This document shows, piece after piece, positions 8,643 to 17,350 of a stretch of 55,178 nt of DNA (position 1 is its first letter; each line of letters opens with the position of its first letter). Both the position numbers and the translations under genes were made by a program. The notes beneath the pieces were generated by a model. The model was not told where the DNA came from and did not search any database. It saw only the letters and a program-made list of their open reading frames with translations. Source of the stretch: Halorubrum sp. Boch-26. Lineage in GTDB: Archaea > Halobacteriota > Halobacteria > Halobacteriales > Haloferacaceae. The stretch lies in assembly GCF_029889805.1 (NCBI RefSeq), contig NZ_JARANT010000003.1:1-55178 (forward strand), read 5' to 3'.

Positions 8643-9971
8643 TTATTCGGCCGTCCGGAGCCCCGATTCGAGGGCGTCAACTGCGCGTTCGAGCTCCGCT
8701 CTGTCGATGGTGAGCGGCGGCTGGAACCGGAGCACGTTCTTGTGGTAGCCGCCGACGCCGATCAGGACGTTGTGCTCGTCACGCATGTGCTCGCGGACGG
8801 CGGTCGCGGCCTTCTTCGCGGGCGTCCGGTCCGCGTCCGCGAGGAGTTCGACGCCGTACATGAGACCGAGACCGCGCGTCTCGCCGACCGAGTCGTACCG
8901 CTCTTCCAGCTCCGCGAGACGCGGACCGAGCCACGACCCCTGTCGGTTCGCGTTCTCGACGACTCCGTCTTCTAACTGGTCGATGTTGGCGAGCGCGGCC
9001 GCACAACAGACGGGGTTGCCGCCGAACGTGGAGAGGTGGTCGCCCGCCTCGAAGCTGTCGGCGATCGCCGCGGGCGCCGTGAACGCGCCGAGCGGGAGTC
9101 CGTCGGCGATCCCTTTCGCCTGCGGCATGATGTCGGGGACCACGTCGAACTGCTCGCTGGCGAACATCGTGCCCGTTCGGCCGTACCCGGTCTGCACCTC
9201 GTCGACGATCAAAAGCCCGCCGTGGTCGTGGGCGATCTCCTTCGCGCGCTGCAGCCACCCCTCCGGCGGGACGACGATCCCCCCTTCGCCCATGACGGGT
9301 TCGACGACGACGGCGGCCAAGTCCCCCGAGGTGTGCGTGCCGATGACGCGCTCGAGCTCGTCCGCACAGTCGCTCGAACACGTCTCGTCACAGCGGTCAC
9401 ACCGGTACGCGTACGGCGCGGGCGCGTGTGCCACGTCGTTGATGGTCGGTGCCATCCCCTGCTTGTAGGCGCTGTTTCCGGTGAGCGCGAGGCTTCCGAG
9501 CGTCCGCCCGTGGAACGCCATCTCCAGAGCGACGACCTCCTTGTTGCCGGTGTGTTTCCGCGCGAGCTTCACCGCGCCCTCCACCGCCTCGGTGCCCGAG
9601 TTACAGAAGAAGGTCTTCTGGAGATTCCCCGGTGTGATCTCGGCGATGCGTTCGGCGAGCTCGCCGACCGGTGCGTTCCTGTGGACGTACGAACAGGTGT
9701 GAACGAGCCGATCGAGCTGGTCCTTCGCCGCGTCGACGACCGCGGGATCGTTGTGTCCGGCGTTCGTCACCGAGATTCCGGCGAACACGTCGAGGTACTC
9801 CTCGCCCTCCGGCGTCGTCATCGTCGTGTCCGACGCCCGCTCGATCGCGAACGAGTCGTACCCCTTCGCGATCGGCATCACGTAGTCGTCGTACTGCGAT
9901 TTGACCGTTTCACTCGACGGGCTGCCCGCTGTCGACTCTGCCGTCGTCGCGGGATCGGGCTGGTTCGACAT
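8643..9971 (-). CDS. Class III aminotransferase, 4-aminobutyrate aminotransferase type
   Basis: This 442-residue PLP enzyme of fold type I has NSGTEAVEGAVKLAR (124-138), LLIVDEVQTGYGRTGTMFA (Asp257 to ring nitrogen) and the PLP lysine in PQAKGIADGLPLGAF (Lys286). It should transfer the amino group of an omega-amino compound such as GABA, beta-alanine, putrescine or ornithine to 2-oxoglutarate or pyruvate. A small insert, YRCDRCDETCSSDC (Cys191, 194, 198, 202), could bind a metal. It lies 2 bases after the GSAM-like gene and 3 bases before the FAD oxidase in the same operon, which points to one catabolic route. Exact substrate is uncertain. Confidence 0.85.
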   Translation of the reverse strand: MSNQPDPATTAESTAGSPSSETVKSQYDDYVMPIAKGYDSFAIERASDTTMTTPEGEEYLDVFAGISVTNAGHNDPAVVDAAKDQLDRLVHTCSYVHRNAPVGELAERIAEITPGNLQKTFFCNSGTEAVEGAVKLARKHTGNKEVVALEMAFHGRTLGSLALTGNSAYKQGMAPTINDVAHAPAPYAYRCDRCDETCSSDCADELERVIGTHTSGDLAAVVVEPVMGEGGIVVPPEGWLQRAKEIAHDHGGLLIVDEVQTGYGRTGTMFASEQFDVVPDIMPQAKGIADGLPLGAFTAPAAIADSFEAGDHLSTFGGNPVCCAAALANIDQLEDGVVENANRQGSWLGPRLAELEERYDSVGETRGLGLMYGVELLADADRTPAKKAATAVREHMRDEHNVLIGVGGYHKNVLRFQPPLTIDRAELERAVDALESGLRTAE

Positions 9972-9973
9972 GG

Positions 9974-11359
9974 TTAGTCGTACTGGTGGTCGACCGCACG
10001 GAACGCGTCTTCAGCGACCTCTAAGGCGTGATCGACTTGCTCGCCCGTGTGGCTGTAGGTGGTGAAGAACCGCTCGCCCTGCAAGGGGTTCCCGAAGAGG
10101 ACGCCGTCGGCCGCGGCCTCGAGCCACCAGTCGGCGAACCGGTCGGTGTTCGCGTGCCACGTGTCGCGGTACGAGTGGATGTCGTGATCGGTCATGTACA
10201 CCTGCCCCATCGAGCCGACGTGTTCGACGTTGACCGGGAGCCCGACGTCGTCGGCGGCCTCCTGCAGCCCGGTGAACAGCTTCTCGCCGAGGCGATCGAT
10301 GTGTTCGTACACGTCGCGCTCGTCGAGGATCTCCAGCGTCTTCAGGCCGGCCGCGGCCGCGACCGGGTGGCCGTTGTACGTCCCGCCGTGGAACGCCGAG
10401 GAGTTCCACTTGGAGGCCTCCTTCTTTTTCGGCGGAATGATCTCTTCCATGATGTCATCTCGACCGCCGAATCCGGCGACCTGGTAGCCTGCCCCGGCGG
10501 CCTTCGCGAACGTCGTCATGTCCGGCGTGACGCCGAACCGGCCCTGCGCGGACTGCGGGCCCAGCCGGAAGCCGGTCATCACCTCGTCCCAGATGAGGAC
10601 GATGTCGAGCTCCTCCGTCAGCTCGCGGAGGAATTCGTGATAGCCGTCACGCGGCTTGAGACAGCCGCACGAGAACATCACCGGTTCGATGATCACGGCC
10701 GCCATGTCGTCGGCGTGCTTCCGGAGGATCTTCTCGGTCGCCTCCTTGTCGTTGAAGGGGAACGCGACGACCGTCTCGCTCACCGCGTCGGGGATGCCCG
10801 TCCCGTACGACACCGTGTTCGGCTCGTCCTCCGGGCCGAGCGCCTCCTCGCTGGCGTAGACGCTCTGCAGCGCGTAGTCGTGCGCGCCCGCGTATCCTCC
10901 CTCTGGCTTAGCGATCTTCTCTTTCCCGGTGTAGGACCGCGCGACTCGGAGCGCGTGCATCGTCGCCTCCGTGCCGCTGTTCGCCATCCGAACAGATTCG
11001 ATGGACGGGACCATTTCGCAGACCTTCTCCATGAACTCGATGGCGACTGGCTGGGGCGTCGCGGTCAGGTCGCTCTTCTCGACCTGCCGTTTGACGGCGT
11101 CCTGGACCTCGGGGTGGCCGTGTCCGAGGATGATCGGACCGAGCGCTAGGAGGAAGTCCAGATACTCGTTGTCGTCCATGTCGTAGACGTACGAGCCGTC
11201 CGTCTCCTCTATGTAGAACGGGTACGGGTCGAACGAACGAACGTTCGATTCGACCCCGAGCGGCGTTACGTTCGACGCGCGCCGGTGAAACTCCCGGCTC
11301 TTCGACGTCTTCTCTTCCAACGGGCGTGCATGGTCGCGCTCCTTGTCACCGAGGCTCAT
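9974..11359 (-). CDS. Class III aminotransferase, glutamate-1-semialdehyde aminomutase-like
   Basis: This protein is 461 residues from the ATG at 11359. The open frame begins at 11404, but a TATA element overlaps that longer N-terminus, so the inner start (MSLGDKERDHARP) is preferred. PLP-enzyme features are MANSGTEATMHALRVAR, LIWDEVMTGFRLGPQSAQGR and the PLP lysine in TTFAKAAGAGYQVAGFGG (Lys286). It resembles HemL, yet lies in a catabolic operon away from haem genes and more likely acts as a transaminase on an amino acid or beta-amino acid. It is the first gene of the operon with the GABA-AT-like enzyme and the FAD oxidase. Confidence 0.8.
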   Translation of the reverse strand: MSLGDKERDHARPLEEKTSKSREFHRRASNVTPLGVESNVRSFDPYPFYIEETDGSYVYDMDDNEYLDFLLALGPIILGHGHPEVQDAVKRQVEKSDLTATPQPVAIEFMEKVCEMVPSIESVRMANSGTEATMHALRVARSYTGKEKIAKPEGGYAGAHDYALQSVYASEEALGPEDEPNTVSYGTGIPDAVSETVVAFPFNDKEATEKILRKHADDMAAVIIEPVMFSCGCLKPRDGYHEFLRELTEELDIVLIWDEVMTGFRLGPQSAQGRFGVTPDMTTFAKAAGAGYQVAGFGGRDDIMEEIIPPKKKEASKWNSSAFHGGTYNGHPVAAAAGLKTLEILDERDVYEHIDRLGEKLFTGLQEAADDVGLPVNVEHVGSMGQVYMTDHDIHSYRDTWHANTDRFADWWLEAAADGVLFGNPLQGERFFTTYSHTGEQVDHALEVAEDAFRAVDHQYD

Positions 11360-11383
11360 CGGCGTAGCTGACGAACGGGTGGA

Positions 11384-11392
11384 AGATAAATC
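11384..11392 (-). promoter_or_regulatory. TATA element for the aminotransferase-oxidase operon
   Basis: The minus strand reads AGATTTATC 25-33 bases upstream of the ATG at 11359, as expected for a leaderless haloarchaeal transcript. It decides the start in favour of 11359 over 11404. Confidence 0.55.
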
Positions 11393-11437
11393 TTTGGCAA
11401 ACACAATCTGAGGCCGAAATAGATACGGTAATTCGTG

Positions 11438-12328
11438 TTATTCTCCGGCAACAGTTCGAGACAGCGGGAGCACGAGTCCCTTCGGACCGCCGCCCGCCTT
11501 CCTGATCTCTCTGAGGGTCAGCTCAATAACGTGGAAGTCGCGGTCGGTGAGAGCGGCGCGCACCTCGTGGTTTCCGGAGGGGAGGAGCAGGGTCCCGGGA
11601 TCGACGACGATAGCACTGGTCGCTCGATTACGCTGTTCCCGCATCGGTACCGAGACCGTTTCGATGCCCCGGTCGTGGAGCACGTCGAGGAACTCCGGAG
11701 GAACGGCCTCGGAGTAGACGAGCGCGAGATCGGGTGCGACCATGCCGAACACCAAAGCGAGATGCGTCTGGCCGGTACTCTCCGTGCTACCGAAGATCGG
11801 CACCTCGACCACGTCGACCCCGAACGTCTCCAAGACGGTCCGAACCTGTCGGATCCCGGCCGCGTTGGTGGTCTGCGATCGACCGATAGCGACGGTTTCT
11901 TGGTCGATCCACACCATGTTTCCGGCCTCGAAGCCGCCGTCGCCGTGAACGGTGTGATAGATCGGCGCTCCCAGCTCCGTCATGCGCTCGGAGAGCCGAC
12001 GTTCCTCCCCGTGTCGGGTCTCCTCCACCATCTTCCCGATCACGATTCCGCCGCCGATCGCGAACCCGACGTCGCGAACGAAGAGCGATTCCGCGAGGCT
12101 CCCCATCACTCCCTCGAGCGTGAGCACTTCGACGCCGTGTGCCTCCAGTTCCGTCACGAGCGAACGGTGCTCTTTGGCGGCTTTCTCCTGACGCGGCAGC
12201 CCATCCCAGTTCCACGCGTCCGGATCGACGACCGATTTGAACTCCTCGCCAGGCTCGTGGACCAGCACCTGCTCGAGCGAGCCGTACTCCGATCTGACGG
12301 ACGGTTCGAGATCCCAGATGCCGTTCAT
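11438..12328 (-). CDS. Arginine deiminase/DDAH-fold protein lacking the catalytic Cys
   Basis: This 296-residue protein has the pentein fold of arginine deiminases, dimethylargininases and amidinotransferases. Visible landmarks are the substrate-binding SLFVRDVGF (Arg85, Asp86), GGFEAGNMVWID (Glu134), GQTHLALVFG (His189) and the C-terminal GGGPKGLVLPLSR. In active hydrolases the last motif holds the nucleophilic Cys (GGGPxCxxxPL) and the His motif reads HLD. Here the Cys is Gly284 and the Asp is Ala191. It is therefore probably not a classical deiminase: it may bind a guanidino ligand, regulate, or be a pseudoenzyme. Its ATG overlaps the stop of the Lrp gene (ATGA), so the two are co-transcribed. 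Confidence 0.75.
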   Translation of the reverse strand: MNGIWDLEPSVRSEYGSLEQVLVHEPGEEFKSVVDPDAWNWDGLPRQEKAAKEHRSLVTELEAHGVEVLTLEGVMGSLAESLFVRDVGFAIGGGIVIGKMVEETRHGEERRLSERMTELGAPIYHTVHGDGGFEAGNMVWIDQETVAIGRSQTTNAAGIRQVRTVLETFGVDVVEVPIFGSTESTGQTHLALVFGMVAPDLALVYSEAVPPEFLDVLHDRGIETVSVPMREQRNRATSAIVVDPGTLLLPSGNHEVRAALTDRDFHVIELTLREIRKAGGGPKGLVLPLSRTVAGE

Positions 12329-12777
12329 TCGTCTATCCGCAGCGTGTGTTCTTCCTTCACGCTCCGGAGCGCCACGTCGGTCGCGGTGCTCTCGACCCCC
12401 TCGTACTGACCGATCTCCCGCAACAGATCGGTCATCTCCTGGCGGTCGGCGACGCGGACCTTCAACAACAGGTCCGCGTCGCCCGTGAGTTCGTGGATCT
12501 CTTGGATCGCCGTCACCTCGACGAGGCGTTCGGCGACTTCCGACGACCGACCGGCCGTCGCCTCGATCCGGATGAAGCCGACCTCGTTGCGTCCGAGGAG
12601 CTCCGGGTCGAGCACCGCGCGGTAATCGCGGATGTACCCCTCTTCTTCTAACGCCTTCGTTCGCTCGTGGATGGTCGCCGTTCCCATGTCGAGCCGCCTC
12701 GCGATCTCAGAGAGGGCCGCCCTACCGTCGACCTGAAGAATAGCGAGGATCTTCCGATCGACCTCGTCGATGTCCAT
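12325..12777 (-). CDS. Lrp/AsnC family transcriptional regulator
   Basis: This 150-residue regulator starts at ATG 12777 (MDIDEVDRKILAILQVDGRA). The frame is open to 12855, but the extra residues are not family-like and overlap promoter-like DNA. The N-terminal winged helix (about 1-60) has SEIARRLDMGTATIHERTKA as recognition region. The C-terminal RAM effector domain has VGFIRIEATAGRSSEVAERL, IQEIHELTGDADLLLKVRVA and GVESTATDVALRSV. Lrp proteins sense amino acids and often control the adjoining transport and degradation genes. It sits between the leftward catabolic genes and the divergent ABC importer, so it probably controls both. Confidence 0.9.
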   Translation of the reverse strand: MDIDEVDRKILAILQVDGRAALSEIARRLDMGTATIHERTKALEEEGYIRDYRAVLDPELLGRNEVGFIRIEATAGRSSEVAERLVEVTAIQEIHELTGDADLLLKVRVADRQEMTDLLREIGQYEGVESTATDVALRSVKEEHTLRIDE

Positions 12778-12918
12778 GTACGGCGGTTCGACGGCTGGAT
12801 CCCTATGTGTTTTGTTTGGCTGCACGAGTTTATTCGTTGGTACGAGATCGTCCATAATAATATTTCCTCAAGCGCGGATCTTCTCGTAGGTTTGTCTGTA
12901 AGTATCGAGTACGCCCAA

Positions 12919-12927
12919 ACATATTTC
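12919..12927 (+). promoter_or_regulatory. TATA element for the ABC importer operon
   Basis: ACATATTTC, preceded by a purine-rich CCCAAA (BRE-like), is centred 33 bases before the ATG at 12956. It lies in the 178-base divergent region shared with the Lrp gene. Another AT-rich run (about 12856-12868) lies on the Lrp side. Confidence 0.5.
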
Positions 12928-12955
12928 ATGTGGGGTGTGGTACGCCAACGGGAGA

Positions 12956-13966
12956 ATGGGACGCGATAGCAACAATCGGGCGTCGGGCATCGACGCGCAA
13001 CTGGTTCAGCGGGTCCGCCGCAACCAGTGGACCGGTGCGGTCGTCAACCTCGCACCGAGCGCGTTCTGGCTCGGCGTGTTCTTCTTAGCACCGCTCGCCG
13101 TGATGTTCTTCTACAGTTTCGGGGAACGAGGCGCGTTCGGCGAAGTTCTGCTGGCGACCGAAAACCTCGGACTCCAGCAGTACCGCCGGTTCTTCGTTCC
13201 CGAAGGCCTCTCGGTGCTCGGGGCAGTCTGGACGACGACCGCGTGGCTGATCGACACGGTGATTCCCGGAACGCAGTCGCTCGCGTCGACGCAGCCGACG
13301 CCGTACGTCAGGCTGCTGTTCAAGAGTATCGGCTACGGGATCCTTGCGACGGTCGTCTCCTTCGTCGTCGGCTACCCGATGGCCTACTACATCGGTCACA
13401 TCGCGCCCGAGGAGTACCAGAACCTCCTCGTCGTGCTCGTCATCCTCCCCTTCTGGGCCTCCTTCCTCGTCCGCATCTACGCCATCCAGCTGCTGTTGTC
13501 GGCCAACAGCGTGCTGATGAGCGCGTTCGCGCTGCTTCCGTTCGTCGAGCAAGGAGTGACACTGATGAACTCGCGGTTCGCCGTCCTCCTGGGGCTCGTC
13601 TACATCTGGATCCCGTTCATGATCCTCCCGGTGTACTCCAGCATCGAGGAGATCGACTTCACGCTCCAAGAGGCGGCGATGGACCTCGGAGCGGACCGTT
13701 TCGAGGCGTTCTATCACGTCATCTTCCCGCAGTCGAAACCGGGCGTGATGGCGGGGAGCATCCTCGTGTTCATCCCGAGCGCGGGCGCGTACGTGATCCC
13801 CGAACTCCTCGGCGGCACCGACAGTCAGATGATCGGCAACTTCATCGCCGACCAGTTCGGATCCGCCGGCCACTGGCCGCTCGGAGCCGCGGGAGCGTTC
13901 GTTCTCATGGGAGTCATGCTACTCAGCATCGCCGCCTACCAGCGCGGGGGAGGTGATCTCGCATGA
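12956..13966 (+). CDS. ABC transporter permease, PotB type
   Basis: This 336-residue membrane protein is the first permease of a spermidine/putrescine-type importer. A cytoplasmic N-terminus leads to a first helix (LAPSAFWLGVFFLAPLAVMFFYSF), a large external loop, and five further helices. The permease signature, EAAMDLGADRFEAFYHVIFPQSKPG, contacts the ATPase. The ATG at 12956 is preferred to the GTG at 12935 because of TATA spacing. The stop overlaps the next ATG by 4 bases, so translation is coupled with the PotC-type permease. The family also imports opines, putrescine, iron or GABA, so the substrate is not fixed. Confidence 0.88.
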   Translation: MGRDSNNRASGIDAQLVQRVRRNQWTGAVVNLAPSAFWLGVFFLAPLAVMFFYSFGERGAFGEVLLATENLGLQQYRRFFVPEGLSVLGAVWTTTAWLIDTVIPGTQSLASTQPTPYVRLLFKSIGYGILATVVSFVVGYPMAYYIGHIAPEEYQNLLVVLVILPFWASFLVRIYAIQLLLSANSVLMSAFALLPFVEQGVTLMNSRFAVLLGLVYIWIPFMILPVYSSIEEIDFTLQEAAMDLGADRFEAFYHVIFPQSKPGVMAGSILVFIPSAGAYVIPELLGGTDSQMIGNFIADQFGSAGHWPLGAAGAFVLMGVMLLSIAAYQRGGGDLA

Positions 13967-14793
13967 TGAGCGCGTTCCGTCGAGCGCGCGCGTCGCTGTT
14001 CGAGCGCGGTTCCGGGGTCCTCTTGGCCCAGACGGCGTTCGTGTACCTGTTCCTCTACCTGCCGATCGCCGTGCTGATCACCCTCTCGTTCAACGACTCG
14101 CGGTACGCGGTCGTCTGGCAGGGGTTCACGACGAAATGGTACACGGCACTGCTGCAGGGCGAGACGGTCGCTCGGGTCGACCCGACCGCCGCGTGGAACG
14201 CGTTCATGAACTCGGTCGGGATCGCCGCGGCGACGGTCGTCATTAGCACCGTATTCGGGACGATGCTCGCGTTCGCCCTCGACCGCTACGAGTTCCCCGG
14301 CAAGCGGCTGTTCACCGGCGTCGTGTTCATGCCGATCATCATTCCGAGCATCGTGATGGGGATCTCGTTGCTGTTGTTCTTCAACATCATCGGGGTCCAG
14401 TTGGGGATCGGCACGGCGATCATCGGTCACGTCGCGTTCGGGATCAGCTTCGTCGCGGTCGTCGTCGCCGCGCGACTGCAGACCTTCGACCAGACGATGG
14501 AGGAGGCAGCGATGGACCTCGGCGCCAACGAACTGGAGACGTTCCGGTTCGTGACGCTTCCGATGATCAAGCCGGGGATCTTCGCGGGCGCGCTGCTCGC
14601 GTTCGCGATGAGCTTCGACGACTTCGTGGTTACCTTCTTCATTATCGGGCAGGAGAACACGCTCCCGATCTTCTTCTTCGGAATGGTCCGGCAGGGGATC
14701 TCGCCCGGCGTCAACGTCGTCGCGGCGCTGATCATCGTCGTCACCATGGCGCTCGTCGCCGTCGCCCAATGGTTTCAGGGACCGACGTGGTGA
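13963..14793 (+). CDS. ABC transporter permease, PotC type
   Basis: This 276-residue membrane protein has six predicted helices and is the second permease of the importer. The first helix is VYLFLYLPIAVLITLSFN. The coupling motif EEAAMDLGANELETFRFVTLPMIKPG lies near residue 185. DDFVVTFFIIGQENTLPIFFFGMVRQGISPGVN near the end is typical of PotC. It overlaps the PotB-type gene (ATGA) and precedes the binding protein by 91 bases. It should pair with PotB in the membrane to form the channel. Confidence 0.9.
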   Translation: MMSAFRRARASLFERGSGVLLAQTAFVYLFLYLPIAVLITLSFNDSRYAVVWQGFTTKWYTALLQGETVARVDPTAAWNAFMNSVGIAAATVVISTVFGTMLAFALDRYEFPGKRLFTGVVFMPIIIPSIVMGISLLLFFNIIGVQLGIGTAIIGHVAFGISFVAVVVAARLQTFDQTMEEAAMDLGANELETFRFVTLPMIKPGIFAGALLAFAMSFDDFVVTFFIIGQENTLPIFFFGMVRQGISPGVNVVAALIIVVTMALVAVAQWFQGPTW

Positions 14794-14832
14794 ATTATGT
14801 GAAATATATGCGACTGAACGCATGATCTCCCG

Positions 14833-14842
14833 AAATATTTAT
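14833..14842 (+). promoter_or_regulatory. TATA element before the substrate-binding protein
   Basis: AAATATTTAT sits about 43-52 bases before the ATG at 14885, which suggests a separate internal promoter giving extra binding-protein mRNA, as is common for ABC importers. The 91-base gap also holds a second AT-rich run (GAAATATATG, about 14800-14810). Confidence 0.5.
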
Positions 14843-14884
14843 GGTGTGGTGTCGCAGTTGGAGAAAAAGAGACACTGACAACCC

Positions 14885-16087
14885 ATGCCACAACAGCAAT
14901 CCACCAGCGATCGGCGAACGTTCCTCCGGACCACCGGTGCCGTCTCGGCGGCCGGACTCGTAGGACTCGCGGGATGTAGCGGCGGAAGCGACGGCGGCGA
15001 CGGCGGGAGCGGAGACGACGGCAGCGACGGCAGCGACGGCAGCGACGGCGGCGGCAGTGACGGCGGCGGCGGCGGCAGTGACGGCGGCGACGGGGAGATC
15101 GAAGACGAGCTCCGTGTCTTCCAGTGGGGCGACTACTGGCCCGACGGCTTCGTCAGCGGCTTCGAAGAGGAGTACGACGTCTCCGTCTCCGTCTCGCTGT
15201 ACTCCTCGAACGAGGAGATGTTCAACGCGCTGAACGCGGGCGGAACGGGTCAGTACGACCTGATCTTCCCGAGCGACTACATGGTCAACGTCCTGAACGA
15301 GCAGGACATGATCCAATCCCTCAACCTCGACGCCCTGTCGAACTTCGGGAACCTCTCCGAGATGTTCGAAGAGGCGCCGTACGACCCGGGCGAAGAGCGT
15401 TATTCGGTCCCGTACCAGTGGGGCACCTCTGGGATAGCGTACAACGAGGAAATGGTCGGCGACATCGAGGTGACCTCCTGGGAGACGATGTGGAACGAGG
15501 AGTTCGGGGGGCAGATGTCGATGCTTGACGACGTGCGCGAGACGATGGGCGCAGCGCTGAAGTACCTCGGCTACTCGCTCAACACGACCGAGGAGTCCGA
15601 GATCGAGGAGGCGAAGGAGCTGCTCATCGAGCAGAAGGACCTCCTCGCGACGTACGACTCGTCGAACTTCCCGACGAACCTGATCAACGAGCAGCTCAGC
15701 CCACTCCACGCGTGGTCCGGCGGCGCGTTCCAGGCGTACTGGGAGACGTTCGAGGACGGGAGCTCCCCGATCAACTACGTCATTCCGGAGGAAGGCGGCG
15801 TCGTGTGGGTCGACACCGCGGCGATCACGGCGGAGGCGCAGAACGTCAACGCGGCGCACGCGTTCATCGACCACTTCCTCGACGCCGAAGTCGGCGCCGA
15901 GATCACGAACTACACGTACTACGGGAGCCCCAACGAGGCCGCCGAGGAGTACATCCTCGACGACGTCCTCAACAACGAGTCGATCTACCCCGACGACGAG
16001 ACGATGAGCAACCTCGAATACATCGAGAACATCGGTCAGGCGACGACGCTCTACAGCAACGCCTGGCAAGAGATCAAGAGCGCCTGA
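14885..16087 (+). CDS. Substrate-binding lipoprotein, PotD/PotF type
   Basis: This 400-residue protein is a Tat-exported lipoprotein: twin Arg10-Arg11 (SDRRTFLRTTGAV), a short hydrophobic core and a lipobox LAGC with Cys31. A flexible Gly/Ser/Asp linker (about 32-75), encoded by near-perfect GGCAGCGAC triplet repeats, joins the anchor to a type 2 periplasmic-binding fold (LRVFQWGDYWPDGFVSGFEE, YDLIFPSDYMVNVLNEQDMI, YSVPYQWGTSGIAYNEE). The motifs fit the polyamine-binding PotD/PotF branch. It should capture substrate outside the cell and hand it to the two permeases. It is followed 3 bases later by the ATPase. Confidence 0.9.
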   Translation: MPQQQSTSDRRTFLRTTGAVSAAGLVGLAGCSGGSDGGDGGSGDDGSDGSDGSDGGGSDGGGGGSDGGDGEIEDELRVFQWGDYWPDGFVSGFEEEYDVSVSVSLYSSNEEMFNALNAGGTGQYDLIFPSDYMVNVLNEQDMIQSLNLDALSNFGNLSEMFEEAPYDPGEERYSVPYQWGTSGIAYNEEMVGDIEVTSWETMWNEEFGGQMSMLDDVRETMGAALKYLGYSLNTTEESEIEEAKELLIEQKDLLATYDSSNFPTNLINEQLSPLHAWSGGAFQAYWETFEDGSSPINYVIPEEGGVVWVDTAAITAEAQNVNAAHAFIDHFLDAEVGAEITNYTYYGSPNEAAEEYILDDVLNNESIYPDDETMSNLEYIENIGQATTLYSNAWQEIKSA

Positions 16088-16090
16088 GGA

Positions 16091-17224
16091 ATGACGGATT
16101 ACGACGTTCGGCTAGAGGGTGTGACGAAGCGGTTCGACGACGTCGTCGCGGTCGACGACGTCGATCTGGAGGTCGAATCCGGCGAGTTCCTCACCCTGCT
16201 CGGACCGAGCGGGTGCGGGAAGACCACGCTCCTCCGCTGTATCGACGGCTTCGAAACGCCGACGGAGGGCGCGGTGTACATCAAAGACGAGGACGTGACG
16301 CACGTCCCGCCGTTCGAGCGCAACACCAGCATGGTGTTCCAGTCGTACGCGCTGTTCCCGCACATGACCGTCGGCGAGAACGTGGCCTTCGGGCTCCAGA
16401 TGCAGGGAGTCGACGAGAGCGGCGAGGCGGGCCGCGGCGGCGTCGGCCGATCGCTCAAGCGGCTCGTGCGTCGCGGATCCAACGAGGAGATCGAATCGCG
16501 CGTCGAGGAGATGCTCGAACTCGTCGAACTGCCGGAGACCAAAGACCGGCGGGTCAGCGAGCTCTCCGGCGGTCAACAGCAGCGTATCGCGCTGGCGCGG
16601 GCGCTCATCACGGAGCCGGCCGTGCTCCTGCTCGACGAGCCGCTCGGGGCGCTCGATCTGAAGCTCCGACAGAACATGCAGGTCGAGCTGAAAAACCTTC
16701 AGGAGGAGCTGGACACCACGTTCGTCTACGTCACCCACGATCAGGAGGAGGCGCTCACGATGAGCGACCAGATCGCGGTGATGAACGACGGCCAGGTCGA
16801 GCAGCTCGGCACCGCCACCGAGATCTACGAGGAGCCCGCGACGGAGTTCGTCGCGGACTTCATCGGCGAGACGAACCTCGTCCGCGGCGACTACTCGGAA
16901 ACCGCCGAGGGGGCGACCATCCGGCGGAACGGCCGCTCGTATCGCGTTCCGAAGAATCCGGCGGCCGGATCGACTGCCGGGTTCGCCGTCCGACCGGAGA
17001 AGATCCGCATCGGCGACGACGCCGTCGGGCTCGACAACAGCTTCCAGGCGGAGATCATCGACGAGATCTACAAGGGGAACCTCGGCAAGTTCGTCGTTCG
17101 GTTGGACGACGGCGAGCAGTTCACCGTGGACATGCAGATCCGCGATCAGGGGTCGTACCTCCAGCCGGGAGAGACGGTTCAGATCGGCTGGGCGCCCGAG
17201 AACAGCGTCGTACTCACCGAGTAA
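16091..17224 (+). CDS. ABC transporter ATP-binding protein, PotA type
   Basis: This 377-residue ATPase powers the importer. Visible motifs are Walker A GPSGCGKTT (38-46), the Q-loop in MVFQSYALFPHMTVGENVAF, signature LSGGQQQRIALARAL, Walker B VLLLDEPLGALD and the switch His in VYVTHDQEEAL. The C-terminal TOBE-like regulatory domain (about 235-377) includes GFAVRPEKIRIG. An insert of about 35 charged residues between Q-loop and signature (DESGEAGRGGVGRSLKRLVR) is longer than usual for PotA. It starts 3 bases after the lipoprotein and ends the importer operon. Confidence 0.93.
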   Translation: MTDYDVRLEGVTKRFDDVVAVDDVDLEVESGEFLTLLGPSGCGKTTLLRCIDGFETPTEGAVYIKDEDVTHVPPFERNTSMVFQSYALFPHMTVGENVAFGLQMQGVDESGEAGRGGVGRSLKRLVRRGSNEEIESRVEEMLELVELPETKDRRVSELSGGQQQRIALARALITEPAVLLLDEPLGALDLKLRQNMQVELKNLQEELDTTFVYVTHDQEEALTMSDQIAVMNDGQVEQLGTATEIYEEPATEFVADFIGETNLVRGDYSETAEGATIRRNGRSYRVPKNPAAGSTAGFAVRPEKIRIGDDAVGLDNSFQAEIIDEIYKGNLGKFVVRLDDGEQFTVDMQIRDQGSYLQPGETVQIGWAPENSVVLTE

Positions 17225-17350
17225 TCGGGGTGAGCGCGACTCCCGCGTTGGCGGGGACGTGCGGGCCTCGGACGGTAGACGGAACGACACGGCAGACGAT
17301 AACTCCGGAGACCGGTCCGGAGTGACGCGACCGACGACATACACACGATT

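Noticed and set aside
9974-11404. Reading the GSAM-like gene as hemL for haem synthesis
   Set aside because: It is in a tight operon with a GABA-type aminotransferase and an FAD amine oxidase, with no haem genes nearby; a catabolic transaminase is more likely.
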